DNA from: Fontivita pretiosa
Lineage (GTDB): Bacteria > Planctomycetota > Phycisphaerae > Tepidisphaerales > Tepidisphaeraceae
Length of the DNA stretch: 64,000 nt
Assembly (NCBI RefSeq): GCF_050410795.1
Contig: NZ_CP191258.1
Span: forward strand, 5,146,001-5,210,000
Reading direction: 5' to 3'
The notes beneath the pieces were generated by a model. The model made no database searches. It was not told the origin of the DNA and was given only the letters and a program-made list of their open reading frames with translations. The position numbers and the translations under genes are program-made. Position 1 is the stretch's first letter, and each line of letters begins with the position of its first letter. Shown in pieces: positions 16,609 to 25,970 of the stretch.

Positions 16609-18165
16609 TCAGGCCGACGTGGCGGTCATTTTGCCCTTGTCGGCGGCGGCGGCGTTGGCGCGCGCCGCCTCGCGCTGTTGCGCCATTTCCTGGACCGTCC
16701 GCGGCCTGATCCGCGCGGCGCCTTCGGTGCCGCGCAGTCTGACACGCGTACCGTTACGCTCGTGCTCCGCCAGCCGTGCGGCCGCGGCGGAAATCTGCTG
16801 CTGATACTGTGGCAGCCATTGCGCCTGTGCCACCAGCATCTCATCGGTCATCTGCCAGACTTCCTCCGGATCGCACACCGCACCAACCAGCGGATCGTGC
16901 AACATCGCCAGCCGCAGCAGCCCGATGTCCCCTCGCACCGCCGCCTCCATCGCCATCTCCTGCACGCGCACCGATGCGGCGCACGTCGCGGCACATCCCA
17001 GCGGCAGATCCCCCACCACCGGCATGTTGATCCCCGTGCGGTCAACATACCCGGGAATCTCGACGATGCATCCATCCGGCAGATTCGTGATGTGCCCGCG
17101 GTTGACCACGTTGAAGTGCCCGCGGTACATCCGACCCGTCTCCAGCGACTCGATGATATAGCTGCCGTGCTCTTCGCTGCGGTTTTCCGGCGAAATCTTC
17201 GGCGGCGGCTCCTTGAGCCAGTTGGGGAAGTCGGTCTCGAACCAGTTGCGTCCCTCGGTGCAGACGCGCAGATAACCCCCGGTCTCTCCGTTGATCCAGC
17301 TCGACAGATCGATCCATCGCGCAATCTCCTGCGGGCGTTTGCGATACCAGGGCAGGTATTCGCTGAGATGGCCGTTGGATTCCGTCGAGTAGTATCCGAA
17401 CCGCTTGAGCACGTCGATGCGAACTTTCTCGGTCTGTCGATAAGTGGGATGCGACTCGAACAGCTCCGGCAGCTTCGGCACGAAGTCGATGCCCCGCCAC
17501 TGCACCTTGATGAACCATGTCTGATGATTGATCCCCGCCGCCACTACATCCACTTCCCGTCGATGCAGCTTTTCTTCGGGCTTGAGCAACCCCTCACGTC
17601 TGGCCCACAGCTCGATGACGTGCGTGATCTGCCAGTGCGCACCCTGCACCCCATGACACAGCCCGATGGTGCGCACTTGCCCGTACTTGTTGCACGCCCA
17701 TGTGTTCATCGCCATCGGATTGGAGTAGTTCAGCAGCAGCGCATCGGGTCTGGCCACTTCACGGATGTCCTTGCAGAACTCCAGCAGTGCCGGGATCGTG
17801 CGCTGCGCATACATGATTCCCCCGGCACAAATCGTGTCGCCCACGCACTGATCCACGCCATATTTCAGCGGGATATCGATGTCGAGCTGAAACGCCTCCA
17901 GCCCGCCCTGGCGGATCGTGCAGATGATGTAATCCGCGCCGGCAATAGCCCGGCGGCGGTCGGTGGTGGCTTCGACCCTGGCCGGCAGACGGTTGGCCTG
18001 GATGTCCCGCCGGCAGAGCTGCGCGACCATGTCCAGATTGCGTTGCGAAATGTCGGTCAGCGCAAACGTCGTCTCCGCCAGTTCCGGCACCGCCAGGATG
18101 TCCTGCATCAGCCGGCGTGTAAAGCCGATCGACCCGGCCCCGATCATCGCAATTCTCAACGCCAT
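16609..18165 (-). CDS. Glycoside hydrolase family 4 (alpha-glucosidase/alpha-galactosidase type)
   Basis: GH4 enzymes cleave glycosides by an NAD- and Mn-dependent redox-elimination mechanism in the cytosol. This 518-residue protein has the N-terminal Rossmann motif IGAGSIGFTRRLMQDI, LLNYSNPMAMNTWA, the metal-site Cys-His in LCHGVQGAH, and the His of INHQTWF, all typical of the family. The sugar specificity cannot be fixed. ATG 18165 is preceded by AAGGA about 6 nt away, and upstream codons in frame do not look like GH4. It lies 40 nt after the stop of the GT-C/TPR gene on the same strand, so the two may be co-transcribed. Confidence 0.92.
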   Translation of the reverse strand: MALRIAMIGAGSIGFTRRLMQDILAVPELAETTFALTDISQRNLDMVAQLCRRDIQANRLPARVEATTDRRRAIAGADYIICTIRQGGLEAFQLDIDIPLKYGVDQCVGDTICAGGIMYAQRTIPALLEFCKDIREVARPDALLLNYSNPMAMNTWACNKYGQVRTIGLCHGVQGAHWQITHVIELWARREGLLKPEEKLHRREVDVVAAGINHQTWFIKVQWRGIDFVPKLPELFESHPTYRQTEKVRIDVLKRFGYYSTESNGHLSEYLPWYRKRPQEIARWIDLSSWINGETGGYLRVCTEGRNWFETDFPNWLKEPPPKISPENRSEEHGSYIIESLETGRMYRGHFNVVNRGHITNLPDGCIVEIPGYVDRTGINMPVVGDLPLGCAATCAASVRVQEMAMEAAVRGDIGLLRLAMLHDPLVGAVCDPEEVWQMTDEMLVAQAQWLPQYQQQISAAAARLAEHERNGTRVRLRGTEGAARIRPRTVQEMAQQREAARANAAAADKGKMTATSA

Positions 18166-18205
18166 GTCCTGTCCTTGTCTGACTTTTTTGCCGTTGGTTT
18201 CTGGC

Positions 18206-19834
18206 TCAAGGCCTGCCCGTGGCACGACGAACCAGTTCCAATCCTTCCCGCGCCCGCTGCGAATTGGGGTCGATCTCCAGCGCCCGCTGGAACCGCGCCC
18301 GCGCCTGCTCGAATCGCCCCAGCTCTCCGTAGACAAACCCCAACGCCACGTGGGCATCAGCGTCGTTGGGAAGCAACGCAGTATACCGTTCCAGATATGG
18401 CACCGCATCGGGTTGCGGGCCGGGCCGGGCAAGCAATCGCTCGATCTCCCGCCCGTAAATCTCGATCGCCTCGCTGATCCGTCCCAGCTTCACCAGCGCA
18501 TCGCCTCGCGCCATGCGGACCTTGTCATGGTGCGGGCGAAGTCGCTCCACCTCGTCGAACAACTTCAACGCTTCCTCCAGGTCGTGCCTGCTCGCCTCGT
18601 CGGTGCCGGCACGGTTCGACAGCAGCACGCCCAGGTTGTACCGCGCCATCCACGAAGATGGATTCCTGGCGATCGTGTCCCGCCAGAGCGTTTCCGCATC
18701 GCGGTAGATGCCCGCCTGCCGCCAGGTGAGCGTGCCCAGCACAATGCAAAGCAACGGGATGAGGGCCGACAATCGCAGGCGAGCTGCGCCCGCGACGATG
18801 AGCGCGATCATCGCCGGGGCCGAAAGGTACTGGAAGTGATCCGCCACGAACGAATACCGCATCGGGTAGGTGTTGAAGAACCCCAGCGCCGGAAAAAGCG
18901 TGCCGACGAAGATCAGCACGGCCGCTGTCGGACCCCTGCCCACCCGCCTGCGGTTCAGCACAACTAGAGCCAATACGACGACGACCCCGACCGCATACGC
19001 CCACTGCCACCACGCGAGCGGATCGATCTGCCAGCGCGGGTAGCTGAACATCAGTCGCACCGGAAACACGAGCTTGCTCAGGTAAAACCAGATGGCCCGC
19101 CCCGCGATCAGCACCCGATCCAGCAACGAAAGCTGCCAATCCTCCCCTGTCGCACCGACGTAAAACCGTTCCATCGCCGCCGTCATCAGTCCCATCCCGA
19201 TTCCGGCGACAAAAAACGGCAGCAGCGCAACGACATCCCGGCGATGGATCCTCCCGTGTTTCCACCAGATCAGCACAAGCAGCACCGCCGGCAACGTTGC
19301 AGTGATCGTCTTGCTCAACAAGGCGCAGATGAACAGGACAAGTGCAATCGCGTAGGAGCTGCGGCAAGGCGATGGACGCACATAGGCCAGGGTCGCGAGT
19401 AACGCGAAGCACATTGCCAGCACGTTTTTCCGTTCGCTGATCCAGGCGACGGACTCGACATTGACCGGATGCAGTGCGAACACCGCCGCGGCCAGAAATG
19501 CTCCTCGCACCTCCAGCCGCCGAAGCAGCCGCCACAGCAGCAGTGCGTTGATCGAGTGCAGCGTTACGTTGGTGACGTGGTATCCGGTTGGGTTCAGCCC
19601 CCAGAAGCGATACTCGATCCAGAAGCTGGTGTGCGTCATCGGGTAATACTGGGGCGTGGCGCCCCAGCGGAACCAGATTCGCCACAGGCCGCGCAGGTTC
19701 CGCAGCGTCGGGTTTTCTGATACGTGCCGGTCGTCATCCCAGATGAACTGTCCGCGCATCGCCGGCCAGTAGCACGTGAACGTCGCGATGAAAATCGTGA
19801 AAGCGCCCGCCAAGCGCAGCGTCCGGCTCGACAT
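18206..19834 (-). CDS. GT-C fold membrane glycosyltransferase-like protein with TPR tail (TMTC-like)
   Basis: This is a 542-residue multi-pass membrane protein. It begins with a transmembrane helix and a luminal acidic motif (WDDDRHV) of the kind seen in GT-C glycosyltransferases, followed by YPMTHTSFWIEYRFWG and NVTLHSINALLLWRLL and roughly ten hydrophobic helices. TPR motifs make up the last 120 residues (for example HVALGFVYGELGRFEQARARF). The architecture matches TMTC-type O-mannosyltransferase-like proteins common in planctomycetes. Donor and acceptor are unknown. The start is ATG 19834, with no clear ribosome binding site. It is divergent from the DCC gene across 48 nt. Confidence 0.75.
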   Translation of the reverse strand: MSSRTLRLAGAFTIFIATFTCYWPAMRGQFIWDDDRHVSENPTLRNLRGLWRIWFRWGATPQYYPMTHTSFWIEYRFWGLNPTGYHVTNVTLHSINALLLWRLLRRLEVRGAFLAAAVFALHPVNVESVAWISERKNVLAMCFALLATLAYVRPSPCRSSYAIALVLFICALLSKTITATLPAVLLVLIWWKHGRIHRRDVVALLPFFVAGIGMGLMTAAMERFYVGATGEDWQLSLLDRVLIAGRAIWFYLSKLVFPVRLMFSYPRWQIDPLAWWQWAYAVGVVVVLALVVLNRRRVGRGPTAAVLIFVGTLFPALGFFNTYPMRYSFVADHFQYLSAPAMIALIVAGAARLRLSALIPLLCIVLGTLTWRQAGIYRDAETLWRDTIARNPSSWMARYNLGVLLSNRAGTDEASRHDLEEALKLFDEVERLRPHHDKVRMARGDALVKLGRISEAIEIYGREIERLLARPGPQPDAVPYLERYTALLPNDADAHVALGFVYGELGRFEQARARFQRALEIDPNSQRAREGLELVRRATGRP

Positions 19835-19882
19835 CCACGCCGGATGTTCCCTAGCGTTGAAAAAGCCGATGGCAGGACCCTG

Positions 19883-20275
19883 ATGAGCCAATTTGTGCAA
19901 ACCCGGTTCGTGCTCTACGACGGCGGCTGCCGACTGTGTCGCGATTCGGTTCACATCATTCGGTATCTTGACCTGCTGCACCGGATCGTGCCACTGGACG
20001 CCGCCAACGACTGGCCACGCGTGCACGCCCGCTTCCCGCACATTTGGGAGCAGGACGCGATGCGCGACATGCACGTCGTCAGCTCCGACGGGCGGACGTA
20101 TCGCGGCTACGACGGCTTCCGCTCGATCGCCTGGGCGTTGCCACCGGTCTGGCCGATCCTGCCGCTGCTGTACCTGCCCCCGATCCCGCAACTGGGTCGG
20201 CGTATCTACCGTCGAATCGCCGATGCCCGCTGCACGACCGCTTCGTGCGCCCTGGGGCCCGACGCCAGGTCGTAG
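19883..20275 (+). CDS. DCC-family thiol-disulfide oxidoreductase-like protein (DUF393)
   Basis: This 130-residue protein carries the family's N-terminal motif DGGCRLC (DGxCxxC) right after a short first strand (FVLYDGG), then an alpha/beta pattern ending in a Pro-rich segment and LGRRIYRRIADAR. Members are predicted thioredoxin-like redox proteins, but the partner is unknown. ATG 19883 has AGGA about 7 nt upstream. An in-frame upstream extension exists but runs through the divergent promoter region, so it is not used. Confidence 0.8.
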   Translation: MSQFVQTRFVLYDGGCRLCRDSVHIIRYLDLLHRIVPLDAANDWPRVHARFPHIWEQDAMRDMHVVSSDGRTYRGYDGFRSIAWALPPVWPILPLLYLPPIPQLGRRIYRRIADARCTTASCALGPDARS

Positions 20276-20310
20276 CTGCGGCCAATCTCCCCAACATCCC
20301 GTATCCTCTA

Positions 20311-20316
20311 TACAAT
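20311..20316 (+). promoter_or_regulatory. -10 hexamer TACAAT before the Lrp/AhbAB-like gene
   Basis: TACAAT ends 6 nt before ATG 20323, and no ribosome binding site is present. This fits a leaderless transcript. Confidence 0.45.
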
Positions 20317-20322
20317 CTCGAC

Positions 20323-21456
20323 ATGACTGCTGACCAGATCATCCCCGTCGCCATCAGCGACCCGATCAACGCCCGCATCCTGGCCGTCTCCGAGGACAAG
20401 CTCCAGGGCTTCTATCCCGACCCCATCGCGGAGATCTCGCGGCGCTGCGGCGTGGATCTGCCCACCGTCATCGAGCGAATCCGCGCCATGCTCCAGGCCG
20501 GCACCATCCGCCGCGTCAGGCAGACCCTGATGTCCACGAACCTGGCTCGCGGGGCACTGGTCGCATGGAAAGTCCCCGAGGAAAAACTCTCGCACGCGTT
20601 CGACTACATGTTCCAGCGCGATCCGTTCAGCGGGCACGTTGTCATCCGTTCCACCGATCAGCAGATCCCCGGCGCAAAGTATCGCCTCTGGACCACGCTC
20701 AAAGTCCCGCAGGGGTATTCGATGCAAAAGCATTGCCGATACCTGATGTCGCAGGTTGGCGCCGAGGCGTTTGTGCTCCTGCCGGCCAGGAAGCTGTTCG
20801 TCCTGGGCGTCGGCCACGTTCGCAGGCGCGGGCTGGAGCCGGGGGCCAAATCCGACGAGCTTGCCGACGCCACCGACACCGACATCGTTCAACTCAGCGA
20901 TCTGCAGTGGCGAGTGCTGATGGAACTGAAACGCGAGTTCACGGCCGAAGAGATTCAACCCGACATCTGGCGGCCAAGAGCGCAGGCGATTGGAATCTCT
21001 CTGGATCAGTTCTGCGCCATCGCGCAATCGCTGAATCAGCGCAAAGTCATCGGGCGATTCTCGACGTTTCTGGAACACGTCAAGCCGCTGGTCACCGGCG
21101 AGCGAGTCACCCGCTTCAACGCCCTTTTTCACTGGGCCGTGCCCCCGGGGCTGGAAATCGACGCCGGGCGACAGGTCGGACGTTTCCACATTATGACCCA
21201 CGCCTACTGGCGTGAGGCCGGGCCCGAGTTCGGCAACGTCAACATCATGGGCGTCGCCCACGGCACCGACAAGGATCTTGTCCTGGCCCACAAGCGCGCC
21301 ATCGACCAGCACCTGGCGCAAGTCGGAATCCCCGTGAGCTACAGCAACGTCTTCTGGGGCGGGCGCAGCGAAATCAAACCCAGCGAGATCTCGCCGCTGG
21401 CCTATGAGCAGTGGTGTCGCCAGCGGGGCATCGATCCGCAGGACATGCGCGATTGA
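20323..21456 (+). CDS. Tandem Lrp/AsnC-type protein, siroheme decarboxylase AhbA/AhbB-like
   Basis: This 377-residue protein is built of two Lrp/AsnC-like halves, each a winged-helix part followed by an alpha/beta sandwich. In the first half the helix-turn-helix is around ISRRCGVDLPTVIERIRAML. The second half contains RFNALFHWAVPPG and GRFHIMTHAYWREAGPEFGNVNIMGVAHG, which resembles the core of AhbA/AhbB (NirD/NirL) siroheme decarboxylases. Those enzymes work as AhbA-AhbB pairs in the alternative heme route and in heme d1 synthesis, so a fused pair is plausible. A transcription regulator is the alternative. No other ahb genes are visible in the window. Confidence 0.6.
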   Translation: MTADQIIPVAISDPINARILAVSEDKLQGFYPDPIAEISRRCGVDLPTVIERIRAMLQAGTIRRVRQTLMSTNLARGALVAWKVPEEKLSHAFDYMFQRDPFSGHVVIRSTDQQIPGAKYRLWTTLKVPQGYSMQKHCRYLMSQVGAEAFVLLPARKLFVLGVGHVRRRGLEPGAKSDELADATDTDIVQLSDLQWRVLMELKREFTAEEIQPDIWRPRAQAIGISLDQFCAIAQSLNQRKVIGRFSTFLEHVKPLVTGERVTRFNALFHWAVPPGLEIDAGRQVGRFHIMTHAYWREAGPEFGNVNIMGVAHGTDKDLVLAHKRAIDQHLAQVGIPVSYSNVFWGGRSEIKPSEISPLAYEQWCRQRGIDPQDMRD

Positions 21457-21484
21457 GGCTGCGGAGTGAGCCAGCCGGCGCAGC

Positions 21485-21525
21485 AAAAAAGGCTGCACGG
21501 TGGAGGGAAATTGTCCGTGCAGCCT
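21485..21525 (-). terminator. Intrinsic terminator on the minus strand
   Basis: A perfect 11-bp stem (AGGCTGCACGG with CCGTGCAGCCT, arms at 21515-21525 and 21490-21500) with a 14-nt loop is followed on the minus strand by a run of T. No minus-strand protein gene ends here, so it probably ends a small RNA. On the plus strand it lies just after the Lrp-like gene but has no T-tract in that direction. Confidence 0.75.
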
Positions 21526-21642
21526 GGCGGAGGAGGAAACGAGAGCGACAAAACAGGACGATGGTGGCAGTGAAAGTGCGCGTCGGGCGCGAGGTCCCAA
21601 CTGCCACCGGTTCTTCAAGCAAACTGGCTTGTTATGCCCTTC
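21485..21642 (-). ncRNA. Candidate small RNA with own promoter and terminator
   Basis: Read on the minus strand, CTGGCA (21677-21672), a 17-nt spacer and TATACC (21654-21649) resemble a sigma-70 promoter and would start an RNA near 21642. The RNA could fold into CAAGC/GCTTG, then a 9-bp stem GGTGGCAGT/ACTGCCACC enclosing a CGCG/CGCG hairpin, then the terminator hairpin ending near 21485. No known RNA family was recognised. A protein-coding reading is not convincing. Confidence 0.5.
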
Positions 21643-21928
21643 ATCGTCGGTATAGTCGTACACAAAGTGTGTGCCAGAGGCATGCGGACGCGGGGTGTGG
21701 CCGCTTGCAGGGCCTTGAATCGTGTTTTGTCGCCCACCATCGAATGATTGTTGACCAGAAGCGGCTCGTGACAACACAGAACCTGAACGTCATGACCGGG
21801 TGCGCCGGGCTGCGGGCCTGGCCAGTGGCGCGGCAGTCGCATGCAGCGTGCCCAAACTGTGCGCAATCCCCACGCCGCGACATCGCAGCCGTCCGGCAAC
21901 GCATCGCAGCAGCACCAAGGCCATACAG
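21526..21928. other. Intergenic region before the DUF4091-like gene
   Basis: Apart from the candidate small RNA and its promoter (to 21677), this stretch shows nothing clear. Open frames here have no ribosome binding sites and no protein-like composition. Confidence 0.4.
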
Positions 21929-24900
21929 ATGATTCGCCCAGCACGCAATCACTTGGACCTGAAGCGACGAGGCAGGCCAGGCGGCAAACGAATCCATCTT
22001 TTCGTTCGCCGCCCGGGTCTGCGTGTGTTGGTGTCGCTGCTGGGCATCGTCCCGCTTTGCCTGATCGTCGCCGCGAGCGTGTTGCTTCACGGCTGCGCAA
22101 CTGGCGGCAGTGGTGCCGCGGCGAGCGGCAACGCCCGAGCTCCAACCAGCCTTCAACCCCTGGATCTGAACAACCCCGTGACCCCGGCCACGCATGACGG
22201 GCCTGTCAAGCTCGCCGCCGCCAAGAACGAGTGGACCAGCTTTCAGCTCCAGCTCAGCGGCCTGCCGCCCGCCAACGACAAGACAGCCTACACGCTGCGC
22301 ATCCAGCCACTGAATCTCCAGACGGCCAATCGCACCATCGAGGTTCGGCACTTCACGGCCTACCAGATCATCTCGATGCCGGTGGACCTGAACCGCGCGG
22401 GATTCGTGCGCCACACCGGCCTGTCGGCCGCGACACGGATGATGCCCCGCGCGCTGCTGCCGCTGCCGATCAACGAAGGGCGGATCAATCTCTCTGCCGC
22501 ACGCGATCCCAACAACCCGACCGACCCAGGATCGCGAGCAGGAACAGCTCCGCTGATGCTCTGGATCGACCTGCACGTTCCGCCTGAAGCGCCGGCCGGA
22601 AACTATGCCTCCGTCTGCGAAGTCCTGAAGACCGGCCAGCAGAAGCCGATCGCTTCGGTTGCTGTCAACCTCACGGTTTATGACTTTGTTTTGCCGGATG
22701 AGCGGCATCTGCACCTGGTCGGCCAAATCGAGTGGGAGTCGCTCACGCGACTGTATGCCAATCGCTTCGAGGCCGTAACGCCCAAGCTGATCAACCGCAC
22801 CGATCCGCGATACGCCGCCGCTGTCAAGACGCTGGATCAACTCGTTGCGCTGGCACAGGCGCATCGCGTGCAGGTCGTCGTGCCACGCTTGCAGCCGAGC
22901 GTGAAGTGGCCCGCCGGCCGACCCCCTACAGTCGATTGGCGGGATTTCGATGAGCTGGTCGGGCCGTGGCTCAAGGGTGACATCTTTCCCGACAAGGTTC
23001 CGCTGGGGTATTGGCCGCTGCCCGCGGATGAAAAGCTCTCCAACTACGATCCGAAGTCGCAGCAGGATTACTGGTCGGAGGCCGCGACCCATTTCGATCA
23101 GAACGACTGGCTTGCGCGATCCCCGGTGTTCATCGACAAGCCCACGCCGGGCCGCGCAGGCACGCATGAGGCAATCAAGCTGTCGGCCGATGCGGCGCTG
23201 GTTCTCAACGCCCATCCGCGGGTGCGGGTTGCCGTGCCGCTGGAAGACGACCAGGTGCAGTTCGCCAACCCGGGCAATCCCAACCTCGTGCCCACCAACG
23301 CCGCCACACGCCTGCTGACGGCCAATCCGGGCGTCGTGTTCTCCTCGCCGATCCAGAACTGGCCAGCCGCCTTGCCGAGGCCCCAACGCTGGCTTCGAAC
23401 CGACCTGACCGGATTGATTCCCTACGTCGGGGCCGGCGGCGACGAACGCGACGTGCGCCTGTGGGCCTGGCTCAGCTTCCTGCCCCTGCCACCGCCTCCG
23501 ATGGGAGTGCAGTACGGGCCGGTGCAGTTCATTCGCTGGGTTGGGGTGCTGCCTAAGGACAACTCCCCCACCGATCCGGCCGATCCCAATGAGCTGATCT
23601 GGTTCTATCCCGGCAGTTGGTTCGGCCTGGACGAGCCGGTGCCCACCGTCCAGCTCAAGTGGCTTCGCCGCGCCCAACAGGATTTCGAATACCTGTACCT
23701 GGCTCGACTCCGCGGCGACCTGATCAACGCCCTGTTCATGGCCAGGCTCATGACCAAGCCCGTCCAGCTTCAGCCCAATCAGCCACCGGATCCAACCTAT
23801 GGCCTGATGTCCGGCACGGCCGACCCGAAGGCCTGGGACCAGGCGATCGACCTGCTGGCCAGACGCATTCTCCTTCGCGAGCCTGGTCAGGAGCTGAACA
23901 AAGACCTGGATTTCCGCCTCAACATCGAGACGCTTCAGTGGAGCCAGCCCCAGGAGCGTCCGGTCATCATGGGCCGCAGCACTCGCTGGAGCTGGGACGA
24001 CACCGCCGGGCAACGATGGATCAAACTCTGGCTGGGAATCGATGTGTACAACGCCTCGGACTCGACCCCGGATGAGAACTCCCTGGCATGGACCAATCTC
24101 CCGCCCAACTGCGGCTGGCAGGTCCGGCCACAACCACGGCCCATCGAAGCCCTGGCCACGTATCAGGTTCGCCGTTTCGCGATCGAAGGCCTGCTCGATC
24201 CGACCAGGCTTTCCAAGATCACGCCTCAGCCCATCGAAGTCACCTTCACGCACGGCTTCACAAAAAAGACGTCTCAGGTTCGCATGATGCTGCCGGTGTC
24301 GATCACCGATCGTCGGGAAGGAATGCTGGAGCTGAACGGGGCGCTGGACGACTGGTCGCCGGAGGATGCCATCCAGAATGGGCCGCTGGTTCGCATGTTC
24401 AATCGCCCGGCGATTCAGAGCGGGCAGCTCCAGTTCGCCTCCACCCCCACCGAGATCTACACCGCCTGGGCGGATGAAAACTTCTATGTGGCCTTCAAGG
24501 TCGGGGGCATCTCGCAGTCGCCGGTTCGTGTCGTGCGAAACTTCGTCAACTATCAGGTCCGTCGCGCCTGGGGCGAAGACTTGACTGAGATCCTGATACA
24601 GCCTTTATACGCTGACGGATCCTCGGGCGCGTTGATGCATGTGGTCTGCAAGCCGACCGGACATTGGGTGGAAAAAGGCGTGGACCCCAGGATCAACCCC
24701 GAGCGCTGGCAGGCCTTTGAGGGCACGGGGGTGCGCTACGCGGCGACGATCGATGGCCCCGACTGGCGAGCTGAGGTCGCCATCCCTTGGCGTGCCATGG
24801 CCGCCGAATCCGCGCGCGATCTGCCGGTCATGCTCCGCTTCAACTTCACCCACCACCGTCATGACACCGGAGAAAGCGCCAGTTGGGCTGGTCCGATCGA

Positions 24901-24976
24901 CTTCGGCCGCGACGATGCCTTCACCGGCATCCTGCTTCTTCGAGAGCCGGACGTGCCGGGACTGGCGCGGCCGTGA
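21929..24976 (+). CDS. Large lipoprotein, DUF4091-like with C-terminal CBM9/DOMON-like domain
   Basis: This 1015-residue exported lipoprotein has basic N-terminal residues, a hydrophobic core (VLVSLLGIVPLCLIVAASV) and the lipobox LLHGC at about residue 54. Residues about 80-260 form a beta-rich domain of the sort found before DUF4091 domains (KLAAAKNEWTSFQLQL). A TIM-barrel-like middle contains WPAALPRPQRWLRT, WAWLSFLP and the QDFEYLYLARLRGD segment. The last 230 residues (ELNGALDDWSPEDA onward, with WADENFYVAFKV and RAEVAIPWRAM) resemble a CBM9-type sugar-binding sandwich. It probably acts on or binds a polysaccharide outside the cytoplasm; the substrate is unknown. ATG 21929 follows AAGG at about 10 nt. 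Confidence 0.7.
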   Translation: MIRPARNHLDLKRRGRPGGKRIHLFVRRPGLRVLVSLLGIVPLCLIVAASVLLHGCATGGSGAAASGNARAPTSLQPLDLNNPVTPATHDGPVKLAAAKNEWTSFQLQLSGLPPANDKTAYTLRIQPLNLQTANRTIEVRHFTAYQIISMPVDLNRAGFVRHTGLSAATRMMPRALLPLPINEGRINLSAARDPNNPTDPGSRAGTAPLMLWIDLHVPPEAPAGNYASVCEVLKTGQQKPIASVAVNLTVYDFVLPDERHLHLVGQIEWESLTRLYANRFEAVTPKLINRTDPRYAAAVKTLDQLVALAQAHRVQVVVPRLQPSVKWPAGRPPTVDWRDFDELVGPWLKGDIFPDKVPLGYWPLPADEKLSNYDPKSQQDYWSEAATHFDQNDWLARSPVFIDKPTPGRAGTHEAIKLSADAALVLNAHPRVRVAVPLEDDQVQFANPGNPNLVPTNAATRLLTANPGVVFSSPIQNWPAALPRPQRWLRTDLTGLIPYVGAGGDERDVRLWAWLSFLPLPPPPMGVQYGPVQFIRWVGVLPKDNSPTDPADPNELIWFYPGSWFGLDEPVPTVQLKWLRRAQQDFEYLYLARLRGDLINALFMARLMTKPVQLQPNQPPDPTYGLMSGTADPKAWDQAIDLLARRILLREPGQELNKDLDFRLNIETLQWSQPQERPVIMGRSTRWSWDDTAGQRWIKLWLGIDVYNASDSTPDENSLAWTNLPPNCGWQVRPQPRPIEALATYQVRRFAIEGLLDPTRLSKITPQPIEVTFTHGFTKKTSQVRMMLPVSITDRREGMLELNGALDDWSPEDAIQNGPLVRMFNRPAIQSGQLQFASTPTEIYTAWADENFYVAFKVGGISQSPVRVVRNFVNYQVRRAWGEDLTEILIQPLYADGSSGALMHVVCKPTGHWVEKGVDPRINPERWQAFEGTGVRYAATIDGPDWRAEVAIPWRAMAAESARDLPVMLRFNFTHHRHDTGESASWAGPIDFGRDDAFTGILLLREPDVPGLARP

Positions 24977-25088
24977 ACGGACCGTTGCTTCACCGTTGGG
25001 CCGCTGTCCAGTCGTGCTGCCCACGCCGCTCGTCCGAATGATTCGCTTCGTCGCCGCCTGCGCGAAACGCGCATCCGAACCGCCGAAC

Positions 25089-25173
25089 TGCCCCCGGCGG
25101 GATTCGAACCCGCACGGCCCTTTCGGGCCAGAGGATTTTAAGTCCTCAGCGTCTGCCGTTCCGCCACGGGGGC
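25089..25173 (-). tRNA. tRNA-Leu (anticodon UAA)
   Basis: This 85-nt class II tRNA is read on the minus strand. The acceptor stem GCCCCCG pairs with CGGGGGC, with A as discriminator. The anticodon arm is GAGGA-CUUAAAA-UCCUC, the long variable arm is GGCCC-GAAA-GGGCC, and the T arm contains GGGTTCGAATCCC. CCA is not encoded. It borders the insertion-sequence region to the right. Confidence 0.96.
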
Positions 25174-25273
25174 TGACTCCACGGCACTCAAACGATTCTA
25201 TCACTACAGCGCTACTCCTGCTCAAGGTGACCCTGCCGCGTGCGGTATGACTTGCTGAAAAGCAGGTCATGGA

Positions 25274-25860
25274 TGACCGAGGAGCAACTCGCCTCGTTGG
25301 GTCCGGCATTGACAGACTACCTGCATGGCTTTGACTCCTGTTTCGTGAACTGCAAGACTTGGCATGCTTGGGCACCTGTTGCTGCGGGCTGCTCAGTGAT
25401 CTGAGCCGCAAGAGCGTCGAGCCCATCGCGCTGGCCGCCGGATGCGCTGTGCGAACACTCCAGGAATCCCTCGCCCAGCATGCCTGGGACCAGGATGCCC
25501 TGCTGACGCAGATTCATCGCCGGATCGTCCATCAGCATCTGCCGGCCCTTGGACAGCCGCGGGCCGATGAGCTGGGCGTCATCGGCCTGATCGATGAGAC
25601 CAGCGTGCCAAAGAAAGGAGACAAGACGCCCGGTGTCCGACGGCAATACTGCGGGACCCTGGGCATGGTCGACAACTGCATTTTCACCGTCCACCTGGCC
25701 ACTAAACATGGCGATTTCCTGGCCCTGCTCGACTCGGACCTGTTCCTGCCCGAAGCATCCTGAGACCAGGACCGTCAGCGTTGCCGACAGGTCCACATTC
25801 CCGAGGACATCACCTATCGCTCCAAGTGGGTCATCGCCCTGGCCCGCTCGGGCCTGTAGA
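25274..25860 (+). pseudogene. Decayed IS701-type transposase
   Basis: An N-terminal piece starts at ATG 25274 (TEEQLASLGPAL, DSCFVNCK). The frame then shifts near 25360 to continue with GLLSDLSRKSVEPIALAAG and the catalytic-type region IGLIDETSVPKKG with GVRRQYCGTLG, typical of IS701 family transposases. An in-frame TGA at 25761 interrupts it, after which the same frame continues as QDRQRCRQVHIPEDITYRSKW up to 25860. The C-terminal half is missing. With a frameshift, a stop and a truncation it cannot be active. Confidence 0.85.
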
Positions 25861-25970
25861 CTCTCATGACAACTGGATCAGGTTTTGGGGAGCAGGCCAC
25901 CGACTCTGCCCAATTTTACATTGCCCCTGCCGTTCGTTCGCGTGTAGGCCATGTAACAAGTGGGGTTTTC

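Noticed and set aside
21641..24253. Minus-strand open frame opposite the DUF4091-like lipoprotein
   Set aside because: No recognisable motif, no ribosome binding site, and the plus-strand gene is well supported.
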